36,466 bases of DNA. It comes from Rhodospirillales bacterium (GTDB lineage Bacteria; Pseudomonadota; Alphaproteobacteria; Rhodospirillales; JASLQF01). The notes under the pieces were generated by a model that was given only the letters and a program-made list of their open reading frames with translations, did not search any database and was not told where the DNA came from. A program made the position numbers and the translations under genes. Positions 1-8,578 of the stretch are shown here, piece by piece. How positions within the stretch are numbered: the stretch's first letter is position 1; every line of letters starts with the position of its first letter. The stretch spans positions 1 to 36,466 of the forward strand of contig JASLQF010000064.1 in NCBI GenBank assembly GCA_030744625.1, in the 5' to 3' direction.

Positions 1-11
1 GGCAGGATCAC

Positions 12-644
12 TTATATAAACCGCCCGTCGGGAGATAGCGACTCCTCGCTTTGGGCGTCCACGATCCTGCGCGCGATGTCGAAACAAAAACCGGCCCGTC
101 CCAGGGCGGCAAGTTCCTTCTCCCGTAGTTGCTGGTCTTCCTTATGGTCTTTCTCATGGTTTTCTGGGGCGGCTCCCGGCCCAGGATGCCGCCGGAAGGG
201 ACCGATGCGGCGGCGGCGGGAAAAGGTGATAGCCGCTGAAAATTCCGGATCTGGATCCTCTCCTTCCAGGGCGACGAGGGCTTTATCTATGATAGACCCG
301 CCCACTCCCTTGGCCATCAGTTTGGCGCGGATGGCACGGGATGACGACCCCCGGCGATGTAGGGAAGCGGCCTTGGCCGTGGCGTAAACCCCGTCGTCGA
401 GAAGGCCCGTGCGCAGGAACCTGGCAATGATGTCTTCCACCTGTGCCGCGCCTTCACCCCTGTCGGTGCCGTGGAAACGGGCCGAACGTTCCACCTTGGC
501 TATCATGACTCGTCTTAAGTTGGCCACGGAGCTGGAAAAACGCTCCATATAATACAGGGCCGCGCTCTCCAAATAGCGCGCGGTAGCCTTGCGCGGGGTT
601 CTCCGTGACCCGGTTTTTTGCTGATGCTTCGACGCTGTTGTCAT
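12..644 (-). CDS. recX: RecX-family regulatory protein
   Basis: Predicted RecX, the small helical protein that binds RecA filaments and modulates recombination and the SOS response. The 210-residue product has the N-terminal pattern typical of alphaproteobacterial RecX (ARYLESAALYYMERFSSS, about residues 22-40) and the later helical repeats with FLRTGLLDDGVYA (about 75-88) and the G.S...I..KL..KG segment (about 98-115). The C-terminal third is Arg/Lys/Glu-rich and low in complexity (EKDHKEDQQ), probably a flexible basic tail. It is divergent from the ABC permease with a short shared upstream region. No recA is in view. The family is assigned by pattern; the start has no strong Shine-Dalgarno (SD) sequence, so it could shift slightly. 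Confidence 0.8.
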   Translation of the reverse strand: MTTASKHQQKTGSRRTPRKATARYLESAALYYMERFSSSVANLRRVMIAKVERSARFHGTDRGEGAAQVEDIIARFLRTGLLDDGVYATAKAASLHRRGSSSRAIRAKLMAKGVGGSIIDKALVALEGEDPDPEFSAAITFSRRRRIGPFRRHPGPGAAPENHEKDHKEDQQLREKELAALGRAGFCFDIARRIVDAQSEESLSPDGRFI

Positions 645-745
645 GGGTGTAAGATTCGCACAGGATGGCCCGGAATAACCAGTTGCTTGTGGAACCGTTG
701 ATGGCGGAGATATCTATTCCAACTTCGAAAAAAGGCCCCAACACC

Positions 746-1555
746 ATGAACACGTCGCCGCCGCCCGTACCGCAACCCGTGGAAATTGGCATTGTGAACT
801 GGATAGGGGTGTGGACCCTCTATCAGAAGGAGGTGCGCCGGTTCCTCAGCGTGTTTACCCAGACCGTGGTGGCGCCCATGGTGACCACGTTGCTTTTCTA
901 CGCTGTGTTCGCCCTGGCCCTGGGGCGGGCCGTTACCCATGTGGGTGCGGTCGGGTTCAGCGAATTTCTGGCGCCGGGCCTGATCATGATGGCCATCGTC
1001 CAGAACGCCTTCGCTAACACCTCCTCTTCCCTCCTTATCTCCAAGATACAGGGCAATATCGTGGATGTCCTGATGCCGCCCCTGTCGTCGGGAGAAATGG
1101 CCTTTGCCTTCGCCATGGGCGGGATGACGCGAGGCCTTGTGGTGGGGGTCGCGGTTTCGCTGGCGATTCTGGTCTTTGTGCCCTACACCATCCATTTCCC
1201 GCTTTATGTGGTGTTTCATGCTCTTGCGGCGTCCCTCATGCTGTCCCTGTTGGGGATCGTGGGCGGTATCTGGTCGGAAAAATTCGACCATATGGCGGCG
1301 GTAACCAATTTCGTTATTACGCCGCTGGCCTTCCTTTCCGGGACTTTCTATTCCATTGACCGGCTGCCCGGACTCTGGAACACGATGGCCCGCTTCAATC
1401 CCTTTTTCTATATGATTGATGGGTTCCGTTATGGATTCATCGGCCAGTCGGACAGCAGTCCGGCACTGGGCGTCGCTGTTATGGTGGTCATGGACTTTTT
1501 ATTGGCCGTGGTGGTGCTGCGTATGTTCTCCACCGGATACAAGCTCAAGACCTGA
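746..1555 (+). CDS. ABC-2 type transporter permease
   Basis: Inner-membrane permease of an ABC-2 (YadH/NodJ-like) exporter, 269 residues from the ATG at 746. It shows the family N-terminus (NWIGVWTLYQKEVRRF), a first membrane segment near VVAPMVTTLLFYAVFALAL, several later hydrophobic segments (GLVVGVAVSLAILVFV; LYVVFHALAASLMLSLLGIVGG; AVTNFVITPLAFLSGTFYSI) and a last one near the C-terminus. The ITPLAFLSGTFYSIDRLP motif is typical of the family. No ATP-binding subunit lies next to it, so the partner ATPase must be encoded elsewhere. The frame stays open upstream to an ATG at 665, but homologues begin near the NWIG motif and AAAGG lies upstream of 746. The substrate is unknown. Confidence 0.8.
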   Translation: MNTSPPPVPQPVEIGIVNWIGVWTLYQKEVRRFLSVFTQTVVAPMVTTLLFYAVFALALGRAVTHVGAVGFSEFLAPGLIMMAIVQNAFANTSSSLLISKIQGNIVDVLMPPLSSGEMAFAFAMGGMTRGLVVGVAVSLAILVFVPYTIHFPLYVVFHALAASLMLSLLGIVGGIWSEKFDHMAAVTNFVITPLAFLSGTFYSIDRLPGLWNTMARFNPFFYMIDGFRYGFIGQSDSSPALGVAVMVVMDFLLAVVVLRMFSTGYKLKT

Positions 1556-1658
1556 CCGTCAGGCGCCACGGCCATTACTGCCCGCGCGCGTTGACACCGG
1601 CCCGCCAAACACTGATAATCCCGCGCTTTTCCGGGGCAAAGGACGGGGCCTGGCACCG

Positions 1659-1692
1659 TTCTTTATTTTTTTCGCGTTCTTTATTTTTTTCG
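1659..1692 (+). repeat. Tandem T-rich 18-bp direct repeat before argD
   Basis: The 16-base unit TTCTTTATTTTTTTCG occurs at 1659-1674 and again at 1677-1692, separated by CG, so the period is 18 bp. The second copy runs directly into the argD Shine-Dalgarno sequence (CGGGAG). It is strikingly T-rich for a GC-rich genome. It could be a duplicated upstream or leader element or a simple slippage duplication. Confidence 0.75.
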
Positions 1693-1702
1693 GGAGAGTG
1701 AC

Positions 1703-2872
1703 GTGATTTCCGCCATCCTGCCCACGTATAACCCTGCGGATCTGGCTTTCGAGCGCGGGGAAGGGGCCTATCTTTTTACCGCGGACGATCGGCGATTCCT
1801 GGATTTCACCAGTGGAATCGGCGTCACCAGTCTCGGCCACGCCCATCCCCATATTGTCAAAGCCCTGAAGGAACAGGCCAGCAAGCTGTGGCATTGCTCC
1901 AATCTCTACACGATTCCGGATCAACAGCGACTTGCCGAACGGCTGGTGGCCAACAGCTTCGCCGATACGGCATTCTTCTGTAATTCCGGCGGCGAAGCCG
2001 TGGAGGCGGGAATAAAGATGGCGCGCAGATACCATCATGGCGCCGGCCACCCCGAACGGTTTCGGATCATATGCGCCGAAAACGCCTTTCACGGGCGCAC
2101 CCTGGCCGATATCGCCGCCGGGGGGCAGGAAAAACACACGCAAGGCTTCGGACCCGTCGTGGACGGCTTCGACCATGTTCCCTTCGCCAACCTCAACGCC
2201 CTGCGGGCGGCCATCGGCGAGGAAACGGCGGCCATCCTGATAGAGCCGGTACAGGGCGAAGGCGGCATCCGGCCCGCGCCGGATGACTATCTCCAGGGCC
2301 TGCGCGCGGCGGCGGATGAGTTTGGCCTGTTGCTTTTCTTCGACGAGGTACAATGCGGAATGGGTCGCACCGGCCGCTTTTTCGCCCATGAATGGGCCGG
2401 GGTGACACCCGATATCGTGGCCGTGGCTAAGGGCATCGGCGGCGGGTTTCCCCTTGGCGCCTGTCTGGCCTCGGAAAAGGCGGCCGCGAGTATGGACAGC
2501 GGCTCTCACGGCTCCACCTATGGCGGCAATCCTCTGGCCATGGCGGCGGGTAACGCCGTTCTTGATATTCTTCTGGGCGACGGGTTCCTCGATCACGTGG
2601 CCACCATGGGAACGCTGTTACGGGAGCGGCTCGACGATCTGGCCACGTGCCACCGGGGCATCGTCACCGACGTGCGCGGCCTCGGGTTGATGCTGGGACT
2701 AGAATGCGCGGTTCCCAACCGGGATCTTATGACGAAGCTGCGGGGAAACGGCCTGTTGACACTGACAGCCGGTGACCATGTGCTGCGCATGTTGCCGCCT
2801 CTGGTTATCGAGGAGAGTCATGTGGACGAGGCTATGGAAATTCTTGAAAAAACCTGCCGGGAATGGGAGTAA
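1703..2872 (+). CDS. argD: Acetylornithine aminotransferase
   Basis: PLP-dependent class III aminotransferase of arginine biosynthesis: it converts N-acetylglutamate semialdehyde plus glutamate to N-acetylornithine plus 2-oxoglutarate in the cytosol. The 389-residue length fits ArgD. Visible motifs are [13 protein letters not shown] near residue 38, [11 protein letters not shown] near 91 (cofactor phosphate site), AFHGRTL near 128, [15 protein letters not shown] with the PLP-binding Asp near 214, and [14 protein letters not shown] with the Schiff-base Lys near 243. The start is a GTG with a good SD (GGGAG) about 6 bases upstream. It overlaps the open frame of argF and is clearly cotranscribed with it. 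It may also act on succinyldiaminopimelate, as bifunctional ArgD/DapC enzymes do; the sequence alone does not decide this. Confidence 0.93.
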   Translation: MISAILPTYNPADLAFERGEGAYLFTADDRRFLDFTSGIGVTSLGHAHPHIVKALKEQASKLWHCSNLYTIPDQQRLAERLVANSFADTAFFCNSGGEAVEAGIKMARRYHHGAGHPERFRIICAENAFHGRTLADIAAGGQEKHTQGFGPVVDGFDHVPFANLNALRAAIGEETAAILIEPVQGEGGIRPAPDDYLQGLRAAADEFGLLLFFDEVQCGMGRTGRFFAHEWAGVTPDIVAVAKGIGGGFPLGACLASEKAAASMDSGSHGSTYGGNPLAMAAGNAVLDILLGDGFLDHVATMGTLLRERLDDLATCHRGIVTDVRGLGLMLGLECAVPNRDLMTKLRGNGLLTLTAGDHVLRMLPPLVIEESHVDEAMEILEKTCREWE

Positions 2873-2877
2873 GAAGC

Positions 2878-3789
2878 ATGGGTTCTCCCCGTCATTTTCT
2901 CGATCTCAATGGTATGGAAGCGGGCGTCCTTCAGGACATTCTTGTCCTGGGGGCCACCTACAGGCGCGGGGAATCACCGTCCGGGAAAGAACGCCCCTTG
3001 AAGGGCAAAACCCTGGCGCTGATCTTCGAGAAGCCCTCCACCCGCACACGGGTTTCCTTTGAGGTGGGCATGAAACAACTGGGCGGTGATGTAGTGGTGC
3101 TTGGCCATACCGACACCCAGCTCGGCCGTGGCGAGACCATTGCCGACACCGCGCGGGTCTTGTCCCGCTACGTGGACGCCATCATGATCCGCACCGATTC
3201 CCATGAGAAACTTCTCGACCTGGCCGGCCATGCCAGCGTGCCGGTCATCAATGGCCTTACCGATTATTCTCACCCCTGCCAGATTATGGCTGATCTCATG
3301 ACTTTCGAGGAACATCGCGGCCCCGTCGCCGGAAAGGTTTTCGCCTGGATCGGCGACGGCAATAACGTGGCCGTTTCCTGGATTCATGCCGCCGTTAAAT
3401 TCGCCTTTACCCTGCGTCTGGCCTGCCCGGAGTCGCTCCCTCCCCCGCAAGAGGTTCTTGACTGGGCGGGCGCGCAAGGCGGGGCGGTTTCCTTTGGCAA
3501 TGATGCGGCTGCCGCGGCCGCGGCCGCCGATTGCGTCATCACAGATACCTGGGTATCCATGGGGGACAAGGACGAAAAGGCGCGCCGCGCCGCCCTGGCT
3601 CCGTTACAGGTGGACGAATCGCTGATGAAATCTGCCGCCAAACAGGCCCTCTTCATGCATTGTCTTCCCGCCCACCGTGGGGAAGAGGTGACGGACGGGG
3701 TGATTGACGGCCCCTGGTCGGTGGTCTGGGACGAGGCGGAAAACCGCCTCCACGCCCAGAAAGGCATCCTCAGCTGGTGTTTGCAATGA
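2878..3789 (+). CDS. argF: Ornithine carbamoyltransferase
   Basis: Anabolic ornithine transcarbamylase: carbamoyl phosphate plus ornithine gives citrulline. The 303-residue product carries the carbamoyl-phosphate motif STRTR (about 54-58), the HPCQ motif (about 132-135), the DGNNVA segment, and the ornithine-binding [11 protein letters not shown] near the C-terminus. The start at 2878 is preferred over the in-frame codon at 2863 because GGGAG sits about 8 bases upstream. It follows argD by 5 bases, and its stop codon overlaps the possible ATG of the next lipoprotein gene (ATGA). A short Ala run ([11 protein letters not shown]) interrupts the second domain. In many alphaproteobacteria hslO follows argF; here an unrelated lipoprotein gene does. 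Confidence 0.95.
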   Translation: MGSPRHFLDLNGMEAGVLQDILVLGATYRRGESPSGKERPLKGKTLALIFEKPSTRTRVSFEVGMKQLGGDVVVLGHTDTQLGRGETIADTARVLSRYVDAIMIRTDSHEKLLDLAGHASVPVINGLTDYSHPCQIMADLMTFEEHRGPVAGKVFAWIGDGNNVAVSWIHAAVKFAFTLRLACPESLPPPQEVLDWAGAQGGAVSFGNDAAAAAAAADCVITDTWVSMGDKDEKARRAALAPLQVDESLMKSAAKQALFMHCLPAHRGEEVTDGVIDGPWSVVWDEAENRLHAQKGILSWCLQ

Positions 3790-4403
3790 AAGACGGGCCA
3801 TTTCCTATGCGTTGGTTATTTTCCGCCTTTGTGTTTTCCGCGCTCGTGGTGGCGGGTTGTCAGACACCGCCGCCGAAACAGGATTTTCCTGAGCTGACCT
3901 GGGCCCACCTCGACCCTTACGTTTTTAACGTTGGCAAGTCGGAAGTGGTGTCGCAGTTTACGGCGCCCTTACAGGAGCCCCATATCGAGCATCTGCTGCC
4001 GTTTACGGTCCAGGCCGCGGCCATGAACTGGGGCCGCGACCGCATCCAGGACGGTGGCGAGGTGGGTGGGACCGTGACCTTCATCGTCGAAGAGGCCAGC
4101 GCCGTGGAAGTGCCCCTGCGCCAACAAAAAGAGGGCGTAGAGGGCTATTTCACCGACGAGCAAAGCGAGCGCTACGACATGAAAGTGAAGGTGAAAATAC
4201 AAGTCCGCGGCGGCGACCGCTCCACGGGTTCGGTTACCGCCCATGCGGTTCACACCCAAACGGTGGCTGAAGACATTACCCTGGATGAAAGGGAGCGTGT
4301 CTGGTTCGCCATGACCGAAGCCTTGATGCAAGAACTCAATACTACTCTGGAGGCAAACATCCCGAAATATCTGGAAAAATTTTTGCTTCGCAAGTCTAAT
4401 TGA
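3786..4403 (+). CDS. Predicted lipoprotein of the arg operon
   Basis: Putative periplasm-facing lipoprotein of about 205 residues. The N-terminus is a short lipoprotein signal ([17 protein letters not shown]), with lipobox VAGC placing the lipidated Cys near residue 25. The mature part is mixed alpha/beta with no enzyme motif I recognise; features include the Trp-bearing segment [17 protein letters not shown] and an acidic, strand-rich middle ([15 protein letters not shown]). The ATG at 3786 overlaps the argF stop (ATGA), implying translational coupling; an alternative ATG lies at 3807. A strong terminator follows 21 bases after the stop, so this is the last gene of the arginine operon. Why a lipoprotein is coupled to arginine synthesis is unknown. 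Confidence 0.75.
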   Translation: MKDGPFPMRWLFSAFVFSALVVAGCQTPPPKQDFPELTWAHLDPYVFNVGKSEVVSQFTAPLQEPHIEHLLPFTVQAAAMNWGRDRIQDGGEVGGTVTFIVEEASAVEVPLRQQKEGVEGYFTDEQSERYDMKVKVKIQVRGGDRSTGSVTAHAVHTQTVAEDITLDERERVWFAMTEALMQELNTTLEANIPKYLEKFLLRKSN

Positions 4404-4423
4404 TGCTTTCATGAAGGGCGTGC

Positions 4424-4464
4424 CCGGGATCTTGCGTTGTGCGATCCCGGTTTATTTTTGTTTT
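4424..4464 (+). terminator. Intrinsic terminator of argD-argF-lipoprotein operon
   Basis: A perfect 8-bp stem, CCGGGATC (4424-4431) with GATCCCGG (4443-4450), encloses an 11-base loop and is followed at once by the T-rich tract TTTATTTTTGTTTT (4451-4464). This is a canonical rho-independent terminator. It also shows that the open frame of the next gene, which extends back to 4439, cannot start that early. Confidence 0.9.
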
Positions 4465-4495
4465 AGGCTCACATAATGGGGTAAACGGGGGTTCT

Positions 4496-5599
4496 GTGTT
4501 GGGAAGGGTTTTCTTAACGGCCTGTTGTCTCGGTAGCTTTCTGGCGGCATCCGCAGCCAAGGCTCAGGACATCTATGATGACAGGGCCCATAGCGCCGTG
4601 ACCGTTGCGCCCGGCGACTACCGCTATGCGGCCACGCCAAGCTCCTCCCTGCCGCAGTACTATCCACCACCGCCCGGTGCCTATATCAACTACCATCCTC
4701 TTTATTATGGTCCGGCGGGGCCGGCTCCTGCGCCGGCTGCTTATGGGGGCTATGGCTATGCAGCCACCTCCAGCGCGGTTCTGCCGCAGCGCTATCCGCC
4801 GCCTCCCAGCTCCTATGTTGGTTACGGAGCGCCCGTCTACAGCGTGGCGCCTCGCCCCTATGCGCGGCTTGTTCCCGCGGTTTCCTATCCCGTCCCTTAT
4901 GCCGTCCCCGCCAAGGCCGACGTTGCCCTGGCACCGGCCTCCGAATCCGTGGAAATGGTCGCCATGAGAGAAGAGGGTCCGGGGAATATCTATTATGCCT
5001 TTGACATCATCGGTGCCGTGTCGTTCATTCGCGATCACGAGTTAAGCTACAGTGCGGGCCGCGATACCCTGGAGGTCAGGCATGAGGACGACTTGGTTCT
5101 CGGCAACAGCCTAGCCGTGGGCTATGACTGGAAGGATCACGGCTTCCCCATTCGTACCGAGCTGGAGGCAGGAATCCGCTATCGTTTCGATCTCGATTAC
5201 CGGGCGAGCTCAACCTCGAACAGCACACTTGTCTCCGGTTACGCCACTAATCTGGCAACGATTTTCGCCATGACCAACGCCTATTACGATTTCGATCTGG
5301 AGTCCGACTTCCGGCCCTATGTGGGGGCCGGCGTCGGCTGGGCGCGCCACATGGCCGACACCGAAAGACGTGATTTTTCCACCAATTCCACCATCAGTGA
5401 GATCGACAACACGGACAATTTCACCTGGTCGCTAATGGGCGGCGTGATCTATGACTGGACGCGCAACTGGGGGCTCGGACTGGAAGGCCGGTTTACGGAC
5501 CTTGGTGACGTGACCGTGGGCCCCTTCGGCGGCGGCGATAAGGTGGATTCCAGGTACTATTCCTTTGATGTTGTGATCGGCATTACCTATACGCCTTGA
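4496..5599 (+). CDS. Outer-membrane beta-barrel protein with Pro/Tyr repeats
   Basis: Predicted secreted outer-membrane protein of about 367 residues. From the GTG at 4496 (GGGGG 5 bases upstream) it begins with a Sec signal peptide (FLTACCLGSFLAASAAKAQ). A low-complexity Pro/Tyr/Ala-rich linker of about 130 residues follows, holding two copies of YAAT..S..LPQ.YPPPP. The C-terminal 200 residues are an OmpA-like/opacity-type barrel: strands such as YYAFDIIGAVSFI and LGNSLAVGYDW, then FRPYVGAGVGWA, and a final YYSFDVVIGITYTP ending in alternating hydrophobics. Opacity-porin members usually put the barrel right after the signal peptide, so the repeat linker is unusual. It is convergent with trkH. 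The role is unknown; a surface or structural function is inferred. Confidence 0.75.
   Translation: MLGRVFLTACCLGSFLAASAAKAQDIYDDRAHSAVTVAPGDYRYAATPSSSLPQYYPPPPGAYINYHPLYYGPAGPAPAPAAYGGYGYAATSSAVLPQRYPPPPSSYVGYGAPVYSVAPRPYARLVPAVSYPVPYAVPAKADVALAPASESVEMVAMREEGPGNIYYAFDIIGAVSFIRDHELSYSAGRDTLEVRHEDDLVLGNSLAVGYDWKDHGFPIRTELEAGIRYRFDLDYRASSTSNSTLVSGYATNLATIFAMTNAYYDFDLESDFRPYVGAGVGWARHMADTERRDFSTNSTISEIDNTDNFTWSLMGGVIYDWTRNWGLGLEGRFTDLGDVTVGPFGGGDKVDSRYYSFDVVIGITYTP
4625..4825 (+). repeat. Internal protein repeat in the OMP linker
   Basis: Two 23-codon copies lie 44 codons apart (4625-4693 and 4757-4825). Both read YAAT....LPQ.YPPPP...Y..Y and agree at 15 of 23 positions. The duplication is also visible in the DNA, with shared CTATGC.GCCAC and CTGCCGCAG. 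It lies in the Pro/Tyr-rich linker between signal peptide and barrel. Confidence 0.7.
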
Positions 5600-5615
5600 C
5601 CGGGCTTCGTGCAGG

Positions 5616-7064
5616 TCATCCTCGCCAGAAGCTGGGGGCGAACAGGATCAGCACCGTATAAAGTTCGAGCCGCCCGATCAGCATGCCGCAACTCAAGAGC
5701 CATTTCGCGGAATCGGGAAGCGTGGCGAAAGTTCCCGCCGGGCCGATAACCTCGCCCATCCCCGGCCCCACATTGGCGATGGCCGACGCCGCTCCGGACA
5801 TGCTGGTGAGAAAATCGAGGCCGAGAAAGCTCAGCCCCAGGGCGAGAACGGTGAAGGCCAGCGCGAACAGGAAGAAGAACCCCATCACTGATTCGGAGAC
5901 ATCGGGAGGAATCGGTTTGCGGTTGTAATAAGGGGTGAAGACCCCGTGGGGCTGCATGAGCCGCTCGATCTGGGCCTTGGTGGTGGCGTAAATCACCTGG
6001 AAGCGGAAAATCTTGATGCCGCTAGTGGTGGAGCCGGCGCAACCGCCGATGAACATGATGAAAAAGAAGATGGGCACGGCGAAAGCGCCCCACGTATCGT
6101 ACTCGGCGCTGGCATAGCCCGTGCCGGTGATCACCGAGACCACGTTGAAGGACGCGTAGCGCAACGCCGACAGCGGCTCGAAGCCGCTATCGAGCCACAG
6201 CCAGCCAGCGACCAGCACGATGGCGGCCACCACCACGGTGATGAACCACTGCACCTGGGAGTCGCGTCCCAGCGCCGTCATGTCGCCTTGCACCGTCTTG
6301 AGATAGAGAAGGAACGGCAGGCCACCCACCACCATGCCGACGGTGGCGATGACGTCGAGGACGGCGCTGTCGAAATGAGCGAACGAGCCGTCGGAGGTGG
6401 AAAAGCCCCCGGTGGCGATGGTGGTCATGGAATGGACGACGGCCTCGAAGCCGCTCATCCCGCCCAACCAGTAGGCACCGGCCCAAGCCGCGGTCAGCAC
6501 CAGGTAGATGACGCTGATGGCGGCGGCAATCTGAGTGCCGCGCGGCAGGGCCTTCTCGGAAGGGTCCGACGATTCCATGCGAAAAAGCTGCATGCCGCCG
6601 ACCCTGAGCATGGGCATGACGGCGATGGCCATGACGATGATGCCGACGCCCCCCAGCCACTGCAGAAGGGCCCGCCACATCAGGATCCCCGGCGGCGCCT
6701 GGTCGAGCCCGGTGATCACTGTCGAGCCGGTGGTGGTGAGCCCCGACATAGCTTCGAAGAAGGCGTCCGTGTAGCTCAGTCCGAGGTCCGAAAAGGCCAA
6801 CGGGATAGCGGCAAACAAGGTCAGCATTATCCAACTCACGGTGGTCAGCAGAAACGCCTGACGGAGGGAAAGGCGCGTGCTGCCGGCACGGCTCGACAAA
6901 GCCATGGCGACGCCGACGAACATGGTTACCCCCGCCGAGACGGCGAAGACCTGCCAGTCGGGGTTGCCGGCGTAGGCATCGACGGCGGCCGGAATCAGCA
7001 TGCCCGCGGCCAATGTGGCCAAAAGCATGCCGACAACCAGGAATATGGGCCGGTAATCGTGCAC
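5616..7064 (-). CDS. trkH: TrkH-type potassium uptake channel subunit
   Basis: Integral membrane subunit of a Trk/Ktr potassium uptake system, 482 residues and highly hydrophobic throughout. All four pore-loop selectivity segments of the SKT family are visible: LTTTGSTVI (about 109-117), TIATGGFSTS (about 215-224), VITGTGYAS (about 311-319) and ANVGPGMGE in the last repeat. FIGGCAGSTTSGIKIFRF is the typical segment after the third pore. The start is GTG at 7064 with AGAGG upstream. It normally works with the NAD-binding regulator TrkA, which is not in this window. Its stop codon and that of the convergent OMP gene form a 5-bp inverted repeat. It may be read from its own promoter, because a palindrome lies upstream and a strong hairpin follows folE. 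Confidence 0.93.
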   Translation of the reverse strand: MHDYRPIFLVVGMLLATLAAGMLIPAAVDAYAGNPDWQVFAVSAGVTMFVGVAMALSSRAGSTRLSLRQAFLLTTVSWIMLTLFAAIPLAFSDLGLSYTDAFFEAMSGLTTTGSTVITGLDQAPPGILMWRALLQWLGGVGIIVMAIAVMPMLRVGGMQLFRMESSDPSEKALPRGTQIAAAISVIYLVLTAAWAGAYWLGGMSGFEAVVHSMTTIATGGFSTSDGSFAHFDSAVLDVIATVGMVVGGLPFLLYLKTVQGDMTALGRDSQVQWFITVVVAAIVLVAGWLWLDSGFEPLSALRYASFNVVSVITGTGYASAEYDTWGAFAVPIFFFIMFIGGCAGSTTSGIKIFRFQVIYATTKAQIERLMQPHGVFTPYYNRKPIPPDVSESVMGFFFLFALAFTVLALGLSFLGLDFLTSMSGAASAIANVGPGMGEVIGPAGTFATLPDSAKWLLSCGMLIGRLELYTVLILFAPSFWRG

Positions 7065-7113
7065 CTTGTGCCTCTCGCCCGCTGCCCTCGACTCGGGCCT
7101 TATTCACGTTTCA

Positions 7114-7136
7114 GGTTGATTCAATTTGAATCGACC
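7114..7136. promoter_or_regulatory. Palindromic operator candidate upstream of trkH
   Basis: GATTCAATTTGAATC (7118-7132) is a perfect palindrome around a central T. With one T/G mismatch per arm it extends to 23 bp (GGT at 7114-7116, ACC at 7134-7136). It lies about 50 bases upstream of the trkH GTG, is AT-rich in a GC-rich region, and has no T-tract. It resembles a binding site for a dimeric repressor rather than a terminator. No regulator is identified. Confidence 0.45.
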
Positions 7137-7203
7137 GCGCTCTGAACGCCGCTCACTCAAGCCTGTTGCCGGGATGGGGTCAAGAGGGACGCCGCGGAGA
7201 ACC

Positions 7204-7228
7204 GCGGCCCGGCGGGCCGGCGGGCCGC
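7204..7228 (-). terminator. GC-rich hairpin directly after folE
   Basis: An 8-bp GC-only inverted repeat (GCGGCCCG at 7204-7211, CGGGCCGC at 7221-7228, 9-base loop) starts immediately after the folE stop codon. There is no T-run, so it is not a canonical intrinsic terminator. It could stabilise the transcript end or pause RNA polymerase. Confidence 0.4.
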
Positions 7229-7888
7229 TCAGCCGAAACCGACGTTGCCGCCACCGGGATTTCCGATCATCGCCAGAAACTCGCGCCGCGTCGCGGCATC
7301 GTCGCGGAAAGCACCGAGCATTCGGCTGGTCACCATGACAACGCCGGGCTTGTGCACGCCGCGCGTGGTCATGCACTGGTGGGCCGCCTCGATGACCACG
7401 GCAACGCCCTGGGGATGCAGGGTGTCGTTGATGGCATTGGCGATCTGGGCGGTCATCTTCTCCTGGATCTGCAGGCGCCGACCGTAGACCTCGACGAGCC
7501 GGGCGAGCTTGCTGATGCCGATCACCCGTTTATGGGGCAGGTAGGCCACGTGCGCCTTGCCGATGATCGGCGCCATGTGGTGCTCGCAGTGGGATTCGAA
7601 GCGAATGTCCTTGAGCAGCACCATCTCGTCGTAACCGTCGGTCTCCTCGAAGGTGCGTTGCAGCATGTCCATGGGGTCCTGGCCATAGCCCTCGAAGAAC
7701 TCCTCGTAGGCGCGCACGACGCGCCCCGGCGTCTCCAGCAGGCCTTCGCGCAGCGGGTCGTCGCCGGTCCAGCCGATCAGGGTGCGCACCGCTTCCTCCG
7801 CCTGTTCGCGGCTGGGCCGCTGGTAGGTAGTGCCGGCGCTCTTTGCGGCCTTGCCTTCAGCGAGGGGAATTGGCTTTCCTGAGTTCAC
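7229..7888 (-). CDS. folE: GTP cyclohydrolase I
   Basis: Cytosolic FolE, which converts GTP to 7,8-dihydroneopterin triphosphate, the first step of tetrahydrofolate (and queuosine precursor) synthesis. The 219-residue length is usual. Visible motifs are [20 protein letters not shown] (about 49-68), [20 protein letters not shown] with the zinc-binding Cys/His set (about 97-116), [20 protein letters not shown] (about 126-145) and [15 protein letters not shown] with the second zinc Cys (about 168-182). The CEHH and HQCMTTRG signatures make the assignment firm. It lies downstream of apaG on the same strand with a short gap, probably in one transcript, and a GC hairpin follows the stop. Confidence 0.95.
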   Translation of the reverse strand: MNSGKPIPLAEGKAAKSAGTTYQRPSREQAEEAVRTLIGWTGDDPLREGLLETPGRVVRAYEEFFEGYGQDPMDMLQRTFEETDGYDEMVLLKDIRFESHCEHHMAPIIGKAHVAYLPHKRVIGISKLARLVEVYGRRLQIQEKMTAQIANAINDTLHPQGVAVVIEAAHQCMTTRGVHKPGVVMVTSRMLGAFRDDAATRREFLAMIGNPGGGNVGFG

Positions 7889-7947
7889 CGTTTGCGTCCC
7901 TTTCTCCCATCGTCGCGGGGCGCCGCCCGAAAGGCCGACGCGCCGTC

Positions 7948-8361
7948 TTAATGGATTTGCGTTATCTGGTGGGGGCTGTCGAGGGAAAAGGCCGGGATCC
8001 CCACGTCGAACCGCCGTCCGTCTTCCGATGTCATGCCGTACGACCCGGCCATGATCCCGGAAGGCGTCGACAGCGGCGTGCCGCTCGTGTACTCGAAGCT
8101 CTCGCCCGGATGAAGCACCGGCTGCTCGCCGACGACGCCGTCACCCTGCACTTCGTGCATGGCGCCCCGCGAGTCGGTGATGCTCCAATAACGGGTCAGG
8201 AGCTGCACGGTCTCGGACCCGTTGTTCTCGATCCGCACATGGTAGGCCCACACGTAATGGTCCTCGTCGGGTGTCGACTGGTCATCCAGGTAATAAGGCT
8301 TGACCGAGACGGTGACCCCGCCCGTCGTTTCGGCATAGGTGTGAGTGTCTTCAGAAGGCAT
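7948..8361 (-). CDS. apaG: ApaG (DUF525) protein
   Basis: Small immunoglobulin-like beta-sandwich protein of the ApaG/DUF525 family, 137 residues. Diagnostic segments are the [24 protein letters not shown] stretch (about 36-59), the [50 protein letters not shown] core (about 59-108), and the C-terminal IPAFSLDSP. The glycine-rich [11 protein letters not shown] loop is the family hallmark. ApaG has been linked to cobalt/magnesium resistance and diadenosine tetraphosphate levels in enterobacteria, but its biochemical role is unsettled. It sits between the OmpA-type lipoprotein and folE on the same strand. The 217 bases upstream contain an A9 run but no obvious gene. Confidence 0.93.
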   Translation of the reverse strand: MPSEDTHTYAETTGGVTVSVKPYYLDDQSTPDEDHYVWAYHVRIENNGSETVQLLTRYWSITDSRGAMHEVQGDGVVGEQPVLHPGESFEYTSGTPLSTPSGIMAGSYGMTSEDGRRFDVGIPAFSLDSPHQITQIH

Positions 8362-8578
8362 CGTGATCGTCCGTTATGATGCGCGCCAAGCAATGAAGCG
8401 CACGTCACATGCGCCCTCGCCGGTAATATTTAGGCGGCGCCGGCGAATAATCCAGCCCGCTCGAAGGTATACCTCCCGGCCGCGCAAAAAAAAAGAGGAA
8501 GACGACGCCGGCCGCGCCGCCTTCGCTCTTTCAGTTTGGGGGAGACATGGCTGATCGACGCGATGGGCTCGGCGGCCC

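Noticed and set aside
8484..8530. T9 run on the minus strand after the OmpA-type gene as an intrinsic terminator
   Set aside because: The nearest GC stem is weak (about 5 bp with a wobble) and separated from the T-run by about nine bases, too far for a canonical terminator.
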